64,000 nucleotides of DNA from Ceratopteris richardii (lineage: Eukaryota; Streptophyta; Polypodiopsida; Polypodiales; Pteridaceae). Positions 34,480 to 46,916 of the stretch are shown in pieces. How positions within the stretch are numbered: the first letter of the stretch is position 1; every line of letters begins with the position of its first letter. Made by a program: the position numbers and the translations under genes. The stretch is from positions 100,660,139 to 100,724,138 of the forward strand of contig CM035438.1 of assembly GCA_020310875.1 (NCBI GenBank), in the 5' to 3' direction. The notes beneath the pieces are model-generated. The model was not told the DNA's origin. It searched no databases and saw nothing but the letters and a program-made list of their open reading frames with translations.

Positions 34480-36018
34480 CACCACCCCCTTTTGTGGGAT
34501 GGAGGAGGAAAGTACCTCACATAGTTGAGGTGGAGATTTCGTGAATGATTATATACACAGTTGGGTGATCAGTTTTTGAGGGATTATGGCTGGACATCAG
34601 GTGTATTTTTTAGGCCAAGAAGGTATCACACACCCCCTCATGAAAAGGAGGATCGTGGACATGGCTGAGACCTGCTGGTTGGCCATTTCCAACCTTGAGG
34701 AGGCTGGACCAGCCTTTGGTAAGGTGGCCCAAGCCATCTTCAAGGCAGCAAAGGCCACCACCCATAACGGAAGCCAGGACTGTCCTCGAGGCGGCCAAGG
34801 CCAGCCACCAAGGTGGTGGCCTGCCCTCCCTAAAGACAGAGCTTCAATGAACTAACTATGCATATATAGTCCGTGACACAAAACCCCCCTCCTGTAGGGC
34901 GGTGCAGTTCCTTGCAGCCCATTCCAAATCCCTCAGGTGGCTGGAAATTTTTCCTAAAGAAAAAAAAGAAATCTGCTGTTTGGCAGATGTGACATGTCAT
35001 CATGAAATTTAGAAGCAAGAATTTTCCTCCCAAAATCGAATGATTGCTGAAAGCACTACTATATTGGGTGTGTGGTGAAAATAGAAAGTTTGGGAAAGTT
35101 TTTAATTTTTATTAAGATGGCTAGAAAATAGAGAAGCTTAAAATCTTCTATTTTAGATGAGTTTAGAGTTGTAAAAGGGTCTCTTCCCTCTTTCTCAAGG
35201 TAGAATTCTCATTTGCCCTGTCTTGGACGTTGACAAGAATGCTCTCCCCACATATCTCAACCTCATCTTTGCACCTCCAGCCACTCCATCTTCTCCTTCT
35301 TCATCATTAAGATATTCACACAACCCAATACATCAAAGCCATCATTTTCAGTCAGTCCGATTCAACCAATGGAAGATATGATAACTCCTCCACCTATTGA
35401 CATGCACAGGCTACATCCCACAAGGTATTTTCCTCCCTTGAACTTCCACTGCAATCTCTATTGAGATGCAGACTTGGGGAAAACATTTAAATCTAAAGAA
35501 CATTCGTTCAAATTAGAAGAACCAAACCTTCTAGAACGGAGCCTCTCTTAAGCCACTCTAAAGAATTTATAAATCAAGAAAACAGATTGAAACTCGTCTG
35601 GAAATGTCATCCACTCTAAAAAAGTTATTAAATCAAGAGGAGAGGTTGAAACGGTCTAAAAAGCTCATCCAGCAGATGATGAAACTGTTAAAAGATTGCG
35701 TTACATCCTCCTCCATGCCACAAGAACTTCCGAATTCTTGTACTCGATTTGAATAATACGATCGAAAGTTTTTGCTCTCAGAGAAAAAGGGGGCACGCAT
35801 TAAGAATCTCCAGGAGAGAATGAATAATTAAAGTATTGTGTTACATCCTCTTTCAGCCAACAAGAACTTCCAAACTCTTGTATTCGATTTCAAAAATATG
35901 AGTGAAAGAGAAAAGGGACATGCGTCGAAATCCCCTCTCCTCGAACGTATTTCAACCTTGAGATTTCGAAAGGCAGGATACGTCCTGTTGTACAGCTTGA
36001 TTTTCCAATTACTCTCAC

Positions 36019-36573
36019 CTGTGAGTTAGCATTTTGAAATTCCGACAAGTTATCTTCAAACCTTGAAATACTCTGCCGAATCCATTCCCATTCATCGACC
36101 GCACGCCCACGACTTTGCACCACTTCTTCAGCCTTTTGCTGCAACTCTTGATGATATTCATGAAGCTTAACCACCAACGCGCAAACTTTTCGTTCGAGAT
36201 GATTGCTATACCCTTTAAAAAAAGAGGATTCTGAACGAAGGGTCTCAAGCTTGGCCAAAGCTTGGTCTTTCTCCTTCTGCAGTCGATCCATCTCTATCTG
36301 CTTGCTTTCTAACAAGTATGCAGCCTCGGACTCCGTATGCCTAAGGCGATCCTTTGTATCTTGCAATTCCTTCTCCGTCTGGGCAAGTTTTTTCTTGCAT
36401 AAAATATGCTCCGCTTTTGCTTGCTTCTGCATGAGTTCTCTATCTTTAGCCATGGCAACAAGAAAATTGCGCAACCGATCAATGTCTTGTCTGAGAGAAT
36501 CTTTCTTGCTCTCATAAAGCAAGCCTCGTTTATAGGCCAAGAGGCCAAGAGCCTCTATCTCCTCGTCCAGCAT
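36019..36573 (-). CDS. Coiled-coil protein gene, exon 1 (start region)
   Basis: 185 codons from ATG 36573 to the splice donor. It begins MLDEEIEALGLLAYKRGLL and is almost wholly heptad-like (KKLAQTEKELQDTKDRLRH, SKQIEMDRLQKEKDQALAKL). The frame is also open upstream of this ATG to about 36685, so the true start or an upstream exon may lie further up. Glu/Lys/Gln-rich, no signal peptide or membrane segment. It ends exactly at a codon boundary before the donor GTGAGAG. With exons 2 and 3 the protein is at least 442 residues. Composition is host-gene-like and free of stops, unlike the surrounding retroelements. Confidence 0.72.
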
Positions 36574-37011
36574 CCTCTCAATCAGGCTAAGATTATGAAG
36601 ATAGAGGGAGGCCGAAATAGAACCATTACGTCCAAAAGCTACAGCGATTGTCTGTATCTGAGAGACGCACTACTGGTTGGAGCAAAGTAGCCGTCCCGCA
36701 ATTTCCCATGGCAGCTTTCGCTGCATCTCGAGGATGGCGTATAGTAGAGCGAGAAGCTTCATACGAGAGACGTAGAAAAATGGGGGGACACAACGGGTGC
36801 CTATAATCTTACTTGATGGCGCACGAATTGCAAATAATAGTAAATTTCTCCGGCTGATCCCGTTGGTTAATAATATCCAATGTGCACTTTTTTCCAAGTT
36901 AATTATTGTGACGTGGAAATATTTCATACAAGCCTCGTCCATCGTCATTCCATTTGTAGAGAAGTTATTGGGTTTCCTTGTATTCTTTTTATATCTTTTG
37001 TTTCTAAAATA
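36574..37011 (-). other. Region upstream of the coiled-coil gene
   Basis: Probable 5' UTR, upstream exon and promoter of the minus-strand gene. No TATA box was confidently placed. A possible acceptor TCTCTCAG ends near 36661. Confidence 0.3.
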
Positions 37012-37930
37012 CTTTTTGGGGATTACTATATTTGGAGAGGAAAAGAATCATTGGTCGATATCGATCGGGAGTGCATCAACACCATCTCCATCCTTGTGGA
37101 GTGGTACAAGGAAAGAGTGTACTATATCAAAAGAAGAGTGAAGATCCCCCCAAGGAAACTCATGAGGACAATAAACTTTTCACACAAGAGGTGCAATTCA
37201 TGAAAATCATCTATAGACCCCCATTCAACCTCCTAATATCTTCATCATACCCTCTATGAGAGGTGAATGGAGTAGTTCATATCAACCTTAAGGGAGCCAT
37301 AACTTCATGTGGGCATATTCAATTCAAGAGCTTTCAAATTCTAAAGATTATACACAAAGAGATATTTCGTTGAATGGTGAAAATCCATAATAGCCTCTCA
37401 TAAATAGCCCTTTATAGAACCCAAATGGTGGTTGTTCTAATCTCCTACATCATCTTTGAGTCAATTGGGAAGTTATTTGACCACAGACAAGCTTTCTTCT
37501 TCAACTTGAAGCTTCAAAAACTCTTTGTTACATCAAATTTTATATCTGCACACACTTGGATGCTAAAGATAAGTTTTTTTCTTGAATTATGCATCATGTT
37601 TCTTTATAAATTCGTTTTTTTATTTATGAAGCATCATAGGTCCATAAGAAATCAATGTATATACTTTCAATGCATTTGTAATATTTGCACATGCATGAGA
37701 AACGTATGATTTCCACTCTTAGCTCTCATGTATATGCAAACTTGGCTCATTACTTTGTAAAAGCAAGTTTGTAGGTTTTGCTTTTAGTTTTTGTGTGGAT
37801 ACCATAGTGCAAGGAGTGTAAATTTGTTCTATTTCGTGTTCGTGTCCATTTGAGATTATTCATTGTATATGCTTGTATATAGGGCTTATAAGCTCTCTTG
37901 AGATGTTATTCAGTTCTTGAGAGCACTTCA
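37012..37930. repeat. ~0.92-kb direct repeat, copy A
   Basis: Starts at CTTTTTGGGGATTACTAT and is closely similar over its length to 44370-45290 in the same orientation (shared landmarks: GTGGAGTGGTACAAGGAAAG, CATAACTTCATGTGGGCATA, TCTATTTCGTGTTCGTGTCC). No coding capacity of note. Copy B sits next to primer-site-like sequence, so both may be pieces of one LTR element. Confidence 0.8.
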
Positions 37931-38136
37931 TTTTTTTTCATAGTTGCATTTCGTTTTTTTCTCATAGTTCCACTTGTGTAGCCAAATTTTTTTGAGCATT
38001 ACACATGCATGCTTCCACATAGTCACATAATTAAAAAACTTTGTTTTATGATTTGTGCACATCACTACCACTTGATATCTGTTTTAGGATATACATACAT
38101 TTTAAAAAGAAAAAACAATAAATAGAAAATGATGCA
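37931..38136. other. Spacer between repeat A and copia-A
   Basis: T-rich, no feature recognised. Confidence 0.4.
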
Positions 38137-39165
38137 TGTTGGTGCATGACTTAACCATGCACCAACATAAAGAATTGAAGTCAAAAGATGAAGAAAAGAT
38201 CAACAAATGAAGTTTGAAGATAGGGCATATTTAGGAAACGAAGAATTGTATACATATGTACATTAAACTTGTAGTTAGCTCACATATACTTTTATTATGG
38301 TCATGAGCTTGTACATAGATGCCTATATATACAAGTAGAAAGCCGGGGTAAGTAAGAGAGAGCATGAGATGAGAAGAATTAGAAGTTGTAAGAGTCGTTA
38401 GACACTTTAGAACTAAAGAAGATATCTCTCATCATTTAGATGTAAAATTTTCTGAGTAGAAGAAAAATTACGTCTGATATTTTGCTAAGTACTCCTTTTG
38501 TGTTTAATCTTTTGTGAAATTCTTTTGTACAAGTCTAAGTCTATAGTTTACTGACCTCTATACAAGTTTTTAGATCTTAATTGTGATGAGGCTGAGAGAA
38601 TTGAGAGTAGGAACATTTACATGTGTAAACGTGAAGAAGTGAAGTTTGCAACAGGTGCAAATTCGATGCTAATGTTTTGGTCACTTCTCCTTCCACATTG
38701 TAAAGTTTTGAGCAAGCACACAGTCATTCTTTAAGTTGGAAGGTAAGATACCTATGGCTAAAAGCATTTGAATAAATGCATTGTACTTTGAGAGAACTAT
38801 GCATTAAAAGTTACACGTGTCAAAGTCGATTGTAGAAAAGTACAGTTTTAGACATAGCTGGATTGTTTGGATCATTTCTCAAGATCTACTGAATCTTTTG
38901 AGATATTTTAACTTGGAGAAGATGCGTAATCTTTAGGTAACACTTTGTACAAAGTTTCATTAGAAACTTTACACATTTGATCAGTCAATTAATGAGTTAA
39001 GTGCAGCATACTTTTTCTATGGAGTAACTTTCTTCACAGTTAGTGCAAATCTTGATGTTTTGATATTGGTCTTCCAAAATTGGTAGAGTTGTGAGTTATT
39101 CTTGATATAGAGGTGCTCTAACATCAAGGATAACTTGTTCTTTTGGAGATTAACACTCTCCATCA
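38137..39165 (+). repeat. copia-A 5' LTR
   Basis: 1029 bp, TGTTGGTGCATGAC...CTCTCCATCA. It begins with a small inverted repeat (GGTGCATGACTTAACCATGCACC). TATA-like CCTATATATACAAG near 38320. Its first ~520 bp match 43556-44093. Confidence 0.85.
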
Positions 39166-39166
39166 G

Positions 39167-39178
39167 TGGTATCAGAGC
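39167..39178 (+). promoter_or_regulatory. copia-A primer-binding site
   Basis: TGGTATCAGAGC, the standard complement to the 3' end of initiator tRNA-Met, one base after the LTR. Confidence 0.92.
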
Positions 39179-39386
39179 AAGAATCATCAAAATAGAAGAA
39201 AGGAGGACCCCGACTGCTGCAGTCATACAGAAATCAACATTTGAAGGTTCAAAGGTGAAAGCTTAAAAGGAAAGCTTGAGAAGGAGGCCTGAAACTATCA
39301 AGAAGATCAAAAGAAACTTCATTCAAAGTAAAGGAACACTTATTCCTCATAAAGCTTGAAGAATTTAATACACAGGTGAAGAAAGG

Positions 39387-40196
39387 ATGGGAGATTCTCT
39401 TCACATAGAGAAATTGGATAGAGAAAACTATCTAGCTTGGTCAATGAGGATGGAAGCTCATCTCATGAGCAAAGACCTGATAGGTTATATCACAGGTGAA
39501 GAAGAAAAACCAGAATTTAGAGATCCAAGTGTTCCAACTAGGGATGAACTCTCATATTTGAAGATATGGATGAAGAAGGATGCTCAAGCAAGGAGCATTA
39601 TCTACATGGGAGTCAATGATTACTTGCTACCTCATATTAGAGGACTTGAAAGTGCAAGTAACATATGGAATGCTTTGGAGGAGCATTTTCAAAATACTAC
39701 AAAGTCAAGGAAGGCATCCTTATGGGCAAAGTTCACTACATTTAAAAAGAAAGATTCTCAATCCATTTCTGATTATGTAACAAGGATGAAGGACATTGCA
39801 GATGCATTAGGAGCAGTTGATGAAGATATTGAGGAGGATAAATTGGTAAGGCAAATCCTCATAGGTTTGAAAGGAGATGAGAAATGGAATCCATTCATTT
39901 TGTCTACTGAATTGTCACTAGATCATTTCACTCCTGATTTAAATCAGTTGCTAGGACATATGCTAACTTTTGAACAAGATGTCAAAGGTGATAATGATAA
40001 GAGTACAGGCCAAAAAATGTATTCAAAGGACAAGAAGAAGAATAGCAAAGCTAAGCAACAATTAAATGAAGAAGAAGGTACAACTATCCAAGCCAACTTC
40101 CTAAGAGAAGAGGACATGACAAAGGAAGAGGAAGAGGCAGAAGCAATAAAGATGGAGTCAAAGCTTGATGGATTTGTGGTAAGACAAATCATTTAG
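39387..40196 (+). CDS. gag: copia-A Gag
   Basis: 269 codons from ATG 39387. N-terminus LDRENYLAWSMRMEAHL, then a UBN2-type gag core (SRKASLWAKFTTFKKKDSQS). An acidic and lysine-rich C-terminal part follows. The zinc knuckle has fallen out of frame: in the pol frame, near 40168, it reads a TGA in place of the first Cys, then WICGKTNHLAHDC. The frame loss at about 40165 separates it from pol. Confidence 0.85.
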   Translation: MGDSLHIEKLDRENYLAWSMRMEAHLMSKDLIGYITGEEEKPEFRDPSVPTRDELSYLKIWMKKDAQARSIIYMGVNDYLLPHIRGLESASNIWNALEEHFQNTTKSRKASLWAKFTTFKKKDSQSISDYVTRMKDIADALGAVDEDIEEDKLVRQILIGLKGDEKWNPFILSTELSLDHFTPDLNQLLGHMLTFEQDVKGDNDKSTGQKMYSKDKKKNSKAKQQLNEEEGTTIQANFLREEDMTKEEEEAEAIKMESKLDGFVVRQII

Positions 40197-43100
40197 CTCA
40201 TGATTGTTGGCATAATAATCAAAATACTGGAGGATATAGTCAGAACTTTAATTCAAGAGGAAGAGGTGGTAGAAACCAAAGAGGTAATTTCAGAGGAAGA
40301 GGTAGTAGAGGTTACTTTGGAAGAAATGAAAGTAGAGGATTCCAAACTCAATCATACAACAATACCTACTACAATTATGCTTCAGATCAGAAGGAGGATT
40401 CAACTTTGATTATGAATGCAACTTGTGAAAGACAAAGTGAAGACCAAAGAGTATTCTACATTGACTCAGGGTGTAGCAATAACCTAAGTGGCAACATAGC
40501 TTTGATGACTGATTTGGAGAATAAGGTAACTAATCATGTAGTTCAAACAGGTGATAATACAAAGCATAATGTGAAGTCAATTGGATCAATGAAGGCCAAG
40601 GATGGAAGTTCTCTTCTGAGTAAGGTCATGTATGTTCCTACAATTCCAAAGAATCTAATAAATGTAGGGCAAATTGTTGAAAAAGGTTATGAAGTAAGGT
40701 TCACTAATGATGGAGTTTTTGTGGAAGACCCTAGCAATGGGTATAAACAAATTTTTTCAGGGAAGAAAGAAGGACGACTCTTCATATTGAAGATTCAAGG
40801 TAATGTTGGTCATGCTTTGTTTACTTATGGAGGATATAAGATCTCTGAGTTAGATCTTTGGCATAAAAGGCTTGTACATTTCAATGAAAGAGGTATTAAG
40901 GATATGGGTAACAATGGTTCAATGCTTGGATTGCCTAATGTTGCAGGTCAACACATGACATAAAGATGTGAGGCATGTCAGTTAGGTAAGGCTCATAAGC
41001 AATCATATTCTAAGCATGGTTTCATGTATTCAGAGAAGCTTGAGTTGGTACACAGAGATGTGTGGGGACCATCAAAGGATTTCAGTATTAATGGTTCAAG
41101 ATATTATGTGATTTATGTTGATGATGCTACCAGGTGGATCACTATATATGTGATCAAAGATAAATCAGAGGTATTCAATACATTTAAACATTATCATGTG
41201 TATGCAGAAAGAATCACAGGTCAAAAGTTAAAGAGACTAAGGTTAGATGGAGGGGGAGAGTATTTCTCTAATGAGTTCAGTGATTACTTATGGAATGCAA
41301 GTATAAAAAGGGAAGTCACTTGCAGGTACTCTCCTCAACAAAATGGTGTAGCAGAAAGGAGAAATAGAACTCTTGTTGAGTTTGCAAGATGAATGATGAA
41401 GGAGAAAAATTGTCCAAATTATTTGTGGGTAGAGGCTGTAAATACAGCTACATATTTGGTTAATAGGTTACCATGTAAAGCTTTGTAGGGTATGACACCA
41501 TATGAAGCTTGGTGGGATAAAAGACCTACCTTAGATCATTGCAAAGTATTTGGATGTTTGTCTTATGCATACATGCCATCCCAGTTGAGGCATAAATTGG
41601 AACCTAAAGCTGAAAAGTATGTATTCATTGGCTATGATGATAAGTAGATGGGTTATAGGTTGTGGAATCCATCCACAAAGCAATTCCTTGTATCAAAGGA
41701 TGTTACATTTGATGAGAAAGGTACTTGGTATGTAGGTACAATCAATAATCATGCAGGTGATGAAGAAATTTTGAATCAGAAGAAAGGTAAATCAAAGATT
41801 CAGATATTTGATGAAGAAGAGAACAATGAAGTACAAATTGAAGTTGAAGAAGTGCCAAGGTTTGATCCAGAATGTGATGAACCTGAAACTTCAAGAAGTG
41901 GAGAACTCATAAGGTCTTCAAGATATAAATGGCAACCTACATGGTATAGTTATGACACTTCTTTTTTGACTACTAAAGATTATGCTTACATGGTGAAAGC
42001 AGATGAAGACCCTTCTACATATGAAGAAGCAAAAGGTAAGGAAAATTGGGAGAAAGCTATGCAAGAAGAGTATGATGCATTGATGGAGAATGAGACATGG
42101 GATTTGGTTCCTAAATCAAATAGTCAGAAGATCATTGGATGCAAATGGGTCTACAAGACAAAGAGGTATGCAGATGGAAGTGTGTCTAGGTATAAAGCTA
42201 GACATGTTGTGAAAGGGTATGCTCAGACATATGGTATAGATTATGATGAGACCTATAGTCTTGTGGCAAAGATGACAACTATCAGGACACTCATAGCCAT
42301 TGCTGCATGTAAAGGTTGGAGATTATGTCAATTAGATGTGAAGAATGTTTTTCTTAATGGTTATGTTTCAAATGATGTTTTCATATAGCAACCATAAGGG
42401 TTCATAGATAAAAGGTATTCAGAATATTTATGTAAGCTCAAGAGATCTTTGTATGGTTTGAAGCAAGCCCCAAGGGCATGGAATTATAGACTTGTAAAGT
42501 TCTTGAAGGAACTTGGTTTCCAAGTATCTAAAGCTGATAGTAGCTTGCTTGTCAAAGCAAGTGAGGATGGGTTCATTTATATGTGCATATATGTTGATGA
42601 CATAATCCTTACAGGTACATATGAGAAGGGCATACAAAGTCTCAAGAAACAAATGGAAAAAGAGTTCAAGATTAGTGACTTGGGAGACTTGTCATATTTC
42701 TTGGGCATGGAGATCTCATATACTCAACATGGAGTATATGTGACCCAAGAAAGGTATTTGAGGAACTTGTTGATCAAGTTTAAAATGGAAGATTGCAAGG
42801 TAGCACCTACTCCAATGGAGGTGAATCACAAATTGAGTAGATATGAAGGAGAAGAATTCAAGGATATGAAGCTATATCAACGTCTAGTTGGTACTCTAAC
42901 CTATGCTACATTAACTAGGCCTAATTTGTCATATGCAGTTGGAGTGTTGTCTCAATTCATGCATTGTCCCAGGAAAGAACATTGGGTTGCAGGACAAAGA
43001 GTGTTGAGATACATTAAAGGAACACTCAAGGAAGGTTTATATTATGGTTTTACATTAGATACAAACATCAAGATATATAGTGGTACAGATTGGGCAGGTA

Positions 43101-43549
43101 ATCTTGATGATAGGAGATCAACATATGGATACTTGTGTTATGTGGGAGATAAGTTAATCTCTTGGTGTTCTAAGAACCAACATACAGTTGCTTTATCATC
43201 TACAAAGGCAGAGTATAAAGGCATGGTTGAAGCTGCAAAAGAAGTCATATGGTTGAAGACTCTCATGAAGAGTTTTGACATTATTTAGAGTACACCCACT
43301 ATTCATGGAGATAATATGAGTTCATTGTATCTAGCTGCTAACCCTGTTTTTCATGCCAAGACACATTGAAATTCAGTATCACTTCTTAAGAGAGAAGGTG
43401 ATTGATAAGGAGATTGAAGTCATACATACTTCAACAAAAGATCAGATTGCAGATGTGCTAACCAAAAGCTTGGATGGACCAAAGCTATAGAGATTTAAAG
43501 ACATGGAAGGTATAAAGAAGAAAGAGAAAACCTCAATTGATGATTGAGG
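40197..43549 (+). pseudogene. pol: copia-A Pol: protease, integrase, RT, RNase H
   Basis: One frame over about 3.1 kb. Zinc knuckle remnant and an RGRGG-type basic region (40170-40370); protease FYIDSGCSNNLSG (40460); integrase DLWHKRLVHFNERG, CEACQLGKAH, LVHRDVWGP, RLDGGGEYFSNEF, YSPQQNGVAERRN (40855-41360); RT CKWVYKTKRYADGS, LDVKNVFLNGYV, LYGLKQAPRAW, CIYVDDIILTG (42140-42615); RNase H SGTDWAGNLDDRRSTYGYL, TKAEYKG, ADVLTKSLDG (43080-43480). Stops at 40961, 41390, 41486, 41645, 42386, 42395 and 43286, and a frameshift near 43360. Catalytic residues remain. Confidence 0.9.
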
Positions 43550-43554
43550 GGGAG
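43546..43554 (+). promoter_or_regulatory. copia-A polypurine tract
   Basis: GAGGGGGAG directly before the 3' LTR; primes plus-strand synthesis in LTR elements. Confidence 0.8.
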
Positions 43555-43555
43555 C

Positions 43556-44093
43556 TATTGGTGCATGACAACCATCAATTGATGTTATAGATAAAGACTT
43601 GAAGTCAAAAGATGACGAAAAGATCAACAAATGAAGTTTGAAGATAGGACATATTTAGGAAATGAAGAATTGTATACATATGTACATTAAACATGTAGTT
43701 AGCTCACATATATTTTTATTATGGTCATGAGCTTGTACATAGATGCCTATATATACAAGTAGAAAATCACGGTAATTAAGAGAGAGCATGAGATGAGAAG
43801 AATTAGAAGTTGTAAGAGTCATTAGACACTTTAGAAGTGTAAGAAGATCTCTCTCATCATTTAGATGTAAAATTTTTTGAGTAGAAGAAAAATTGTGCCC
43901 AATCTTTTGTTGAGTACTCCTTCTGTGTTTAATCTTTTGTGAAATGCTTTTGTACAAGTCTAAGTCTATAGTTGATTGACCTCTGTACAAGTTTTTAGAT
44001 CCTATTGTGATCAGATCCTATTGTGATCAGGCTAAGAGAATTCAGAGTAGGAACATTTACATGTGTAAATGTGAAGAAGTGAAGTTTGCAACA
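43556..44093 (+). repeat. copia-A 3' LTR, truncated
   Basis: Starts TATTGGTGCATGAC (5' LTR has TGTTGG) and follows the 5' LTR to GAAGTTTGCAACA. A 17-bp tandem duplication around TTGTGATCAGATCCTA near 44005-44035 is absent in the 5' LTR. The remaining ~500 bp are missing. Confidence 0.8.
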
Positions 44094-44369
44094 TTACATA
44101 GGTAACAAAGTGAGTATGCATGATGGTCATATGTGTGTACTAGATCAATCTAGAAGCTATCAATTTTAGGCTCAAGGGGATAAGAGAGATACACACACAT
44201 CATTCACTTGGTATCAAGAGCCATTAGATGTTTTGGGAACACATTAAAAGAAATAAGTGCCTTTTTGGGGATTACTATCTTTTTGTGACTTTTGGGAAGT
44301 CTTTCTTTCACTTGGTATCAAGAGCCATTAGATGTTTTGGAAACACATTAAAAGAAATAAGTGCCTTTT
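44094..44369. repeat. Primer-site-like sequence in a ~104-bp tandem duplication
   Basis: CACTTGGTATCAAGAGCCAT occurs at about 44208 and 44312, each followed by AAATAAGTGCCTTTTTGGGG. TTGGTATCA(A)GAGCC resembles an initiator-Met primer site with one extra A, so this could be an LTR-leader junction of another copia-like element to which repeat copy B belongs. Confidence 0.5.
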
Positions 44370-45290
44370 TGGGGATTACTATGTTTGGAGAGAAAAAGAA
44401 CCATTGGGCGATACCGATTGGGAGTGCATCAACACCATCTCCATCCTTGTGGAGTGGTACAAGGAAAGAGTGTACTATATCAAAAGAAGAGTGAAGATCC
44501 CCCCAAAGAAACTCATGAGGGCAATAACCTTTTCACACAAGAGGTGCAATTGAGAAGCATCTATAGACCCCCATTCAACCTTCTAATATCTTCACCATAC
44601 CCTCTATGAGAGGTGAATGGATTAGTTCATATCAACCTTAAGGGAGCCATAACTTCATGTGGGCATATTTAATTCAAGAAATTTCAAATTCTAAAGATTA
44701 TATACAAAGAGGCATTTCATTGAATGGTGAAAATCCCTAATAATATCTCATAAATAGCCCTTTATAAACCCAAACGGTGGTTGTTCTAATCTCCTACATC
44801 ATCCTTGAGTCAATTGGGAAGTGATTTGAGCACATACAAGCTTTCTTCTTCAACTTGAAGCTTCAAAACTCTTTGTTACATCAAACTTTATATCTACACA
44901 CACTTGGATGCTAAAGATAAGTTTTTTTCTTGAATTATGCATCAGGTTTCTTTATAAATTCATTTTTTTGCTTTATGAAGCATCATAGGTCCATAAGGAA
45001 TCAATGTGTATACTTTCAATGCATTTGTAATATTTGCACGTGCATGAGAAACGTATGATTTCCACTCTTATCTCTCATATATGCAAACTTGGCTCATTAC
45101 TTTGCAAAAGCAAGGTTGTAAGTTTTGCTTTTAGTTTTTGTGTGGAATAAAACATAGTGAAAGGAGTGTAAATTTGTTCTATTTCGTGTTCGTGTCCACT
45201 TGAGATTATTCATTGTATATGCTTGTATATAGGGCCTATAAGAACTCTTGAGATGTTATTTTCAATTCTTGAAAGCACTGATTGAAATCT
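44370..45290. repeat. ~0.92-kb direct repeat, copy B
   Basis: Counterpart of 37012-37930, same orientation, small indels and substitutions. The two copies flank copia-A. It ends where a copia pol fragment starts (45290). Confidence 0.8.
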
Positions 45291-45641
45291 ATAATTGCTC
45301 ATCTACGTGTCTTTGTTTGTTTGGCATATGCATTAGTGGCAATGCAAAAAGCTAGATGATAAAGAAATGAAATGAATTTTTGTTGGGTATAGTTTTTAAA
45401 GCAAAGACTATCGTCTCCATGGTCCACAAACTAATGCATTTTGGTTATCCATGATGTTGTTTTTGTGGAAGATGCAATTTCATGTACAAAGGAGACATTA
45501 CTTAGCTGTAAACATATCATTAACACTTTGATGCCCCTTTTTACATGTGGACAATTAAGTGCTCATCCAAATGAGGCAATTTCTCAGCCTTTACAAATTT
45601 CAAATAATAATGCAGATCATTCCATTTTTTATGCAAATTTA
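45290..45641 (+). pseudogene. Outer copia-B-family pol fragment, left part
   Basis: Corresponds base for base in order to 48400-48765 of the inner element (GTTTGGCATATGCATTAGTG; GTTGGGTATAGTTTT; TTTTTGTGGAAGATGCAATT), that is, the integrase-RT linker. Frameshifted. It is cut at 45641 by the inner element and continues at 50760. Confidence 0.8.
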
Positions 45642-45871
45642 TGTTGATATATTTAGGTAGTGATGTGTGTGAACACTCTAGGATCGTTGAGGCACTTTTT
45701 CCCTCTTTAAGAGGTTCTTTTCCCTTGGCTTGTATATACATCTATTGCCCTAATGGGCTACTTATCTTTGTACATTCTAGTGGTAATACATTCAGCATTG
45801 TGTGTTGTGCTCCAAGCTTCTTCTTCTTCCTTTTGTTGTTCGTATGCTTCTGTAGACGTCTAACTCCAACA
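45642..45871 (+). repeat. copia-B 5' LTR
   Basis: 230 bp, TGTTGATATATTTAGG...CTAACTCCAACA; TATA-like CTTGTATATACATC near 45728. A degenerate primer site CGGTATGAGAGT follows at 45874-45885. Confidence 0.86.
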
Positions 45872-46224
45872 ATCGGTATGAGAGTAGATCGCCGCTTCAT
45901 CTAGGGCGTTGTCTACACCTCTCCGGTTGCAGTCTCAGAATCACATGAAATTTGGTAAACATACTCAGGGTGTTTCAAAGATCAAAACAGCTTCGTTGTG
46001 TGTGCCAAAATCCCGATCTGAGCTCATTTTGGCCTCCGAACACACTATTGCAATGCTTGTGTAGGCTATTTCATCTTTTTGTGCCAAAGGTATATACCAG
46101 TTTTGGTTCACCAGTATAAGCATCTTGGAGTATGCTACAGGTTTAACAGAATTCGTTTGGGTAGTTTTGTTCAACTTTTTGAGATACAGTCAATTTTCTG
46201 CATCAGGTATTTTAGTCACCGACC

Positions 46225-46916
46225 ATGGTTGAAAGTAGTGATGTATTCCGTATGTTGGCTATTGAGGATAAGTTGGATGCTACTAACTACCCATTATGGG
46301 CTTATATGATGCATCATGTATTGGTCGCAAAAGGATTATGGAATATTGTGCAGGGTGGTGAAAGACGTCCTCTTACACTTGAGAATACAAGTATTGCAAA
46401 TACAGGTGCTCGAACTAATGGAGATGATGTTGAAGATGAAGATATTCTGCAAATTCTTGTTCGTGCTGCTATTTCTGTTGCACCTATTGTAGAGCAAATT
46501 CATTGGGATGGCAGAGATGCTCAGGCACATGCATTGATAGCTTTGTCTGTCAAACGTGCCATTATTCCTCACCTTCGCTCTTGCAGAGTAGCTAAGGATG
46601 CTTGGGATACACTTACAACATTGTACTAGGCTAGGAATGAGGCTCGTGTTGCTTACCTCCAAAAACAATTGAAGAGTGACCACATGAATGAAGGTGATTC
46701 TATGGATATTTTTCTCACAAAGACCAAGGATTTGAAAGAACAATTGATTTATGCTGATGAAGTTATACCAGATAGCTCACTTGTGCAGACTGTTCTGAAT
46801 GGTCTTCCTAACTCATATTAGAGTTTTGCTTCTACTCTTCGTTTGATGATGAAAGACAATCCAAATGCCTTGTCATTTGAGGAGTTAGTTTCCATTCTGT
46901 TGCAGGAACCAATCTA
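46225..46916 (+). pseudogene. gag: copia-B Gag
   Basis: ATG 46225 (MVESSDVFRMLAIEDKLDAT). N-terminal NYPLWAYMMHHVLVAKGLW block, then AKDAWDTLTTLY and a TAG at 46627, continuing in frame with ARNEARVAYLQKQLKSDHMN, a second stop near 46820 and SFASTLRLMMKDNPNALSFE. UBN2-type gag. Stop at 46914-46916. Confidence 0.82.

Larger units (their letters stand above)
38137..44093 (+). mobile_element. copia-A: Ty1/copia LTR retrotransposon, decayed, 3' LTR truncated
   Basis: 5' LTR 38137-39165, initiator-Met primer site 39167-39178, gag 39387-40196, pol to 43549, polypurine tract 43546-43554, and the first ~540 bp of a 3' LTR. The PR-IN-RT-RNaseH order makes it Ty1/copia. The pol frame is kept over 3 kb but has several stops. 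The 3' LTR breaks off at 44093, so no target duplication can be checked. Confidence 0.9.

Noticed and set aside
34586..34855. 89-codon plus-strand frame in intron 1 with GC-rich codons
   Set aside because: No domain, no splice or start context, and the minus strand is equally open; not enough to call a gene.
44208..44226. TTGGTATCAAGAGCC as part of a tRNA gene
   Set aside because: No cloverleaf around it; it resembles a retroelement primer site instead.
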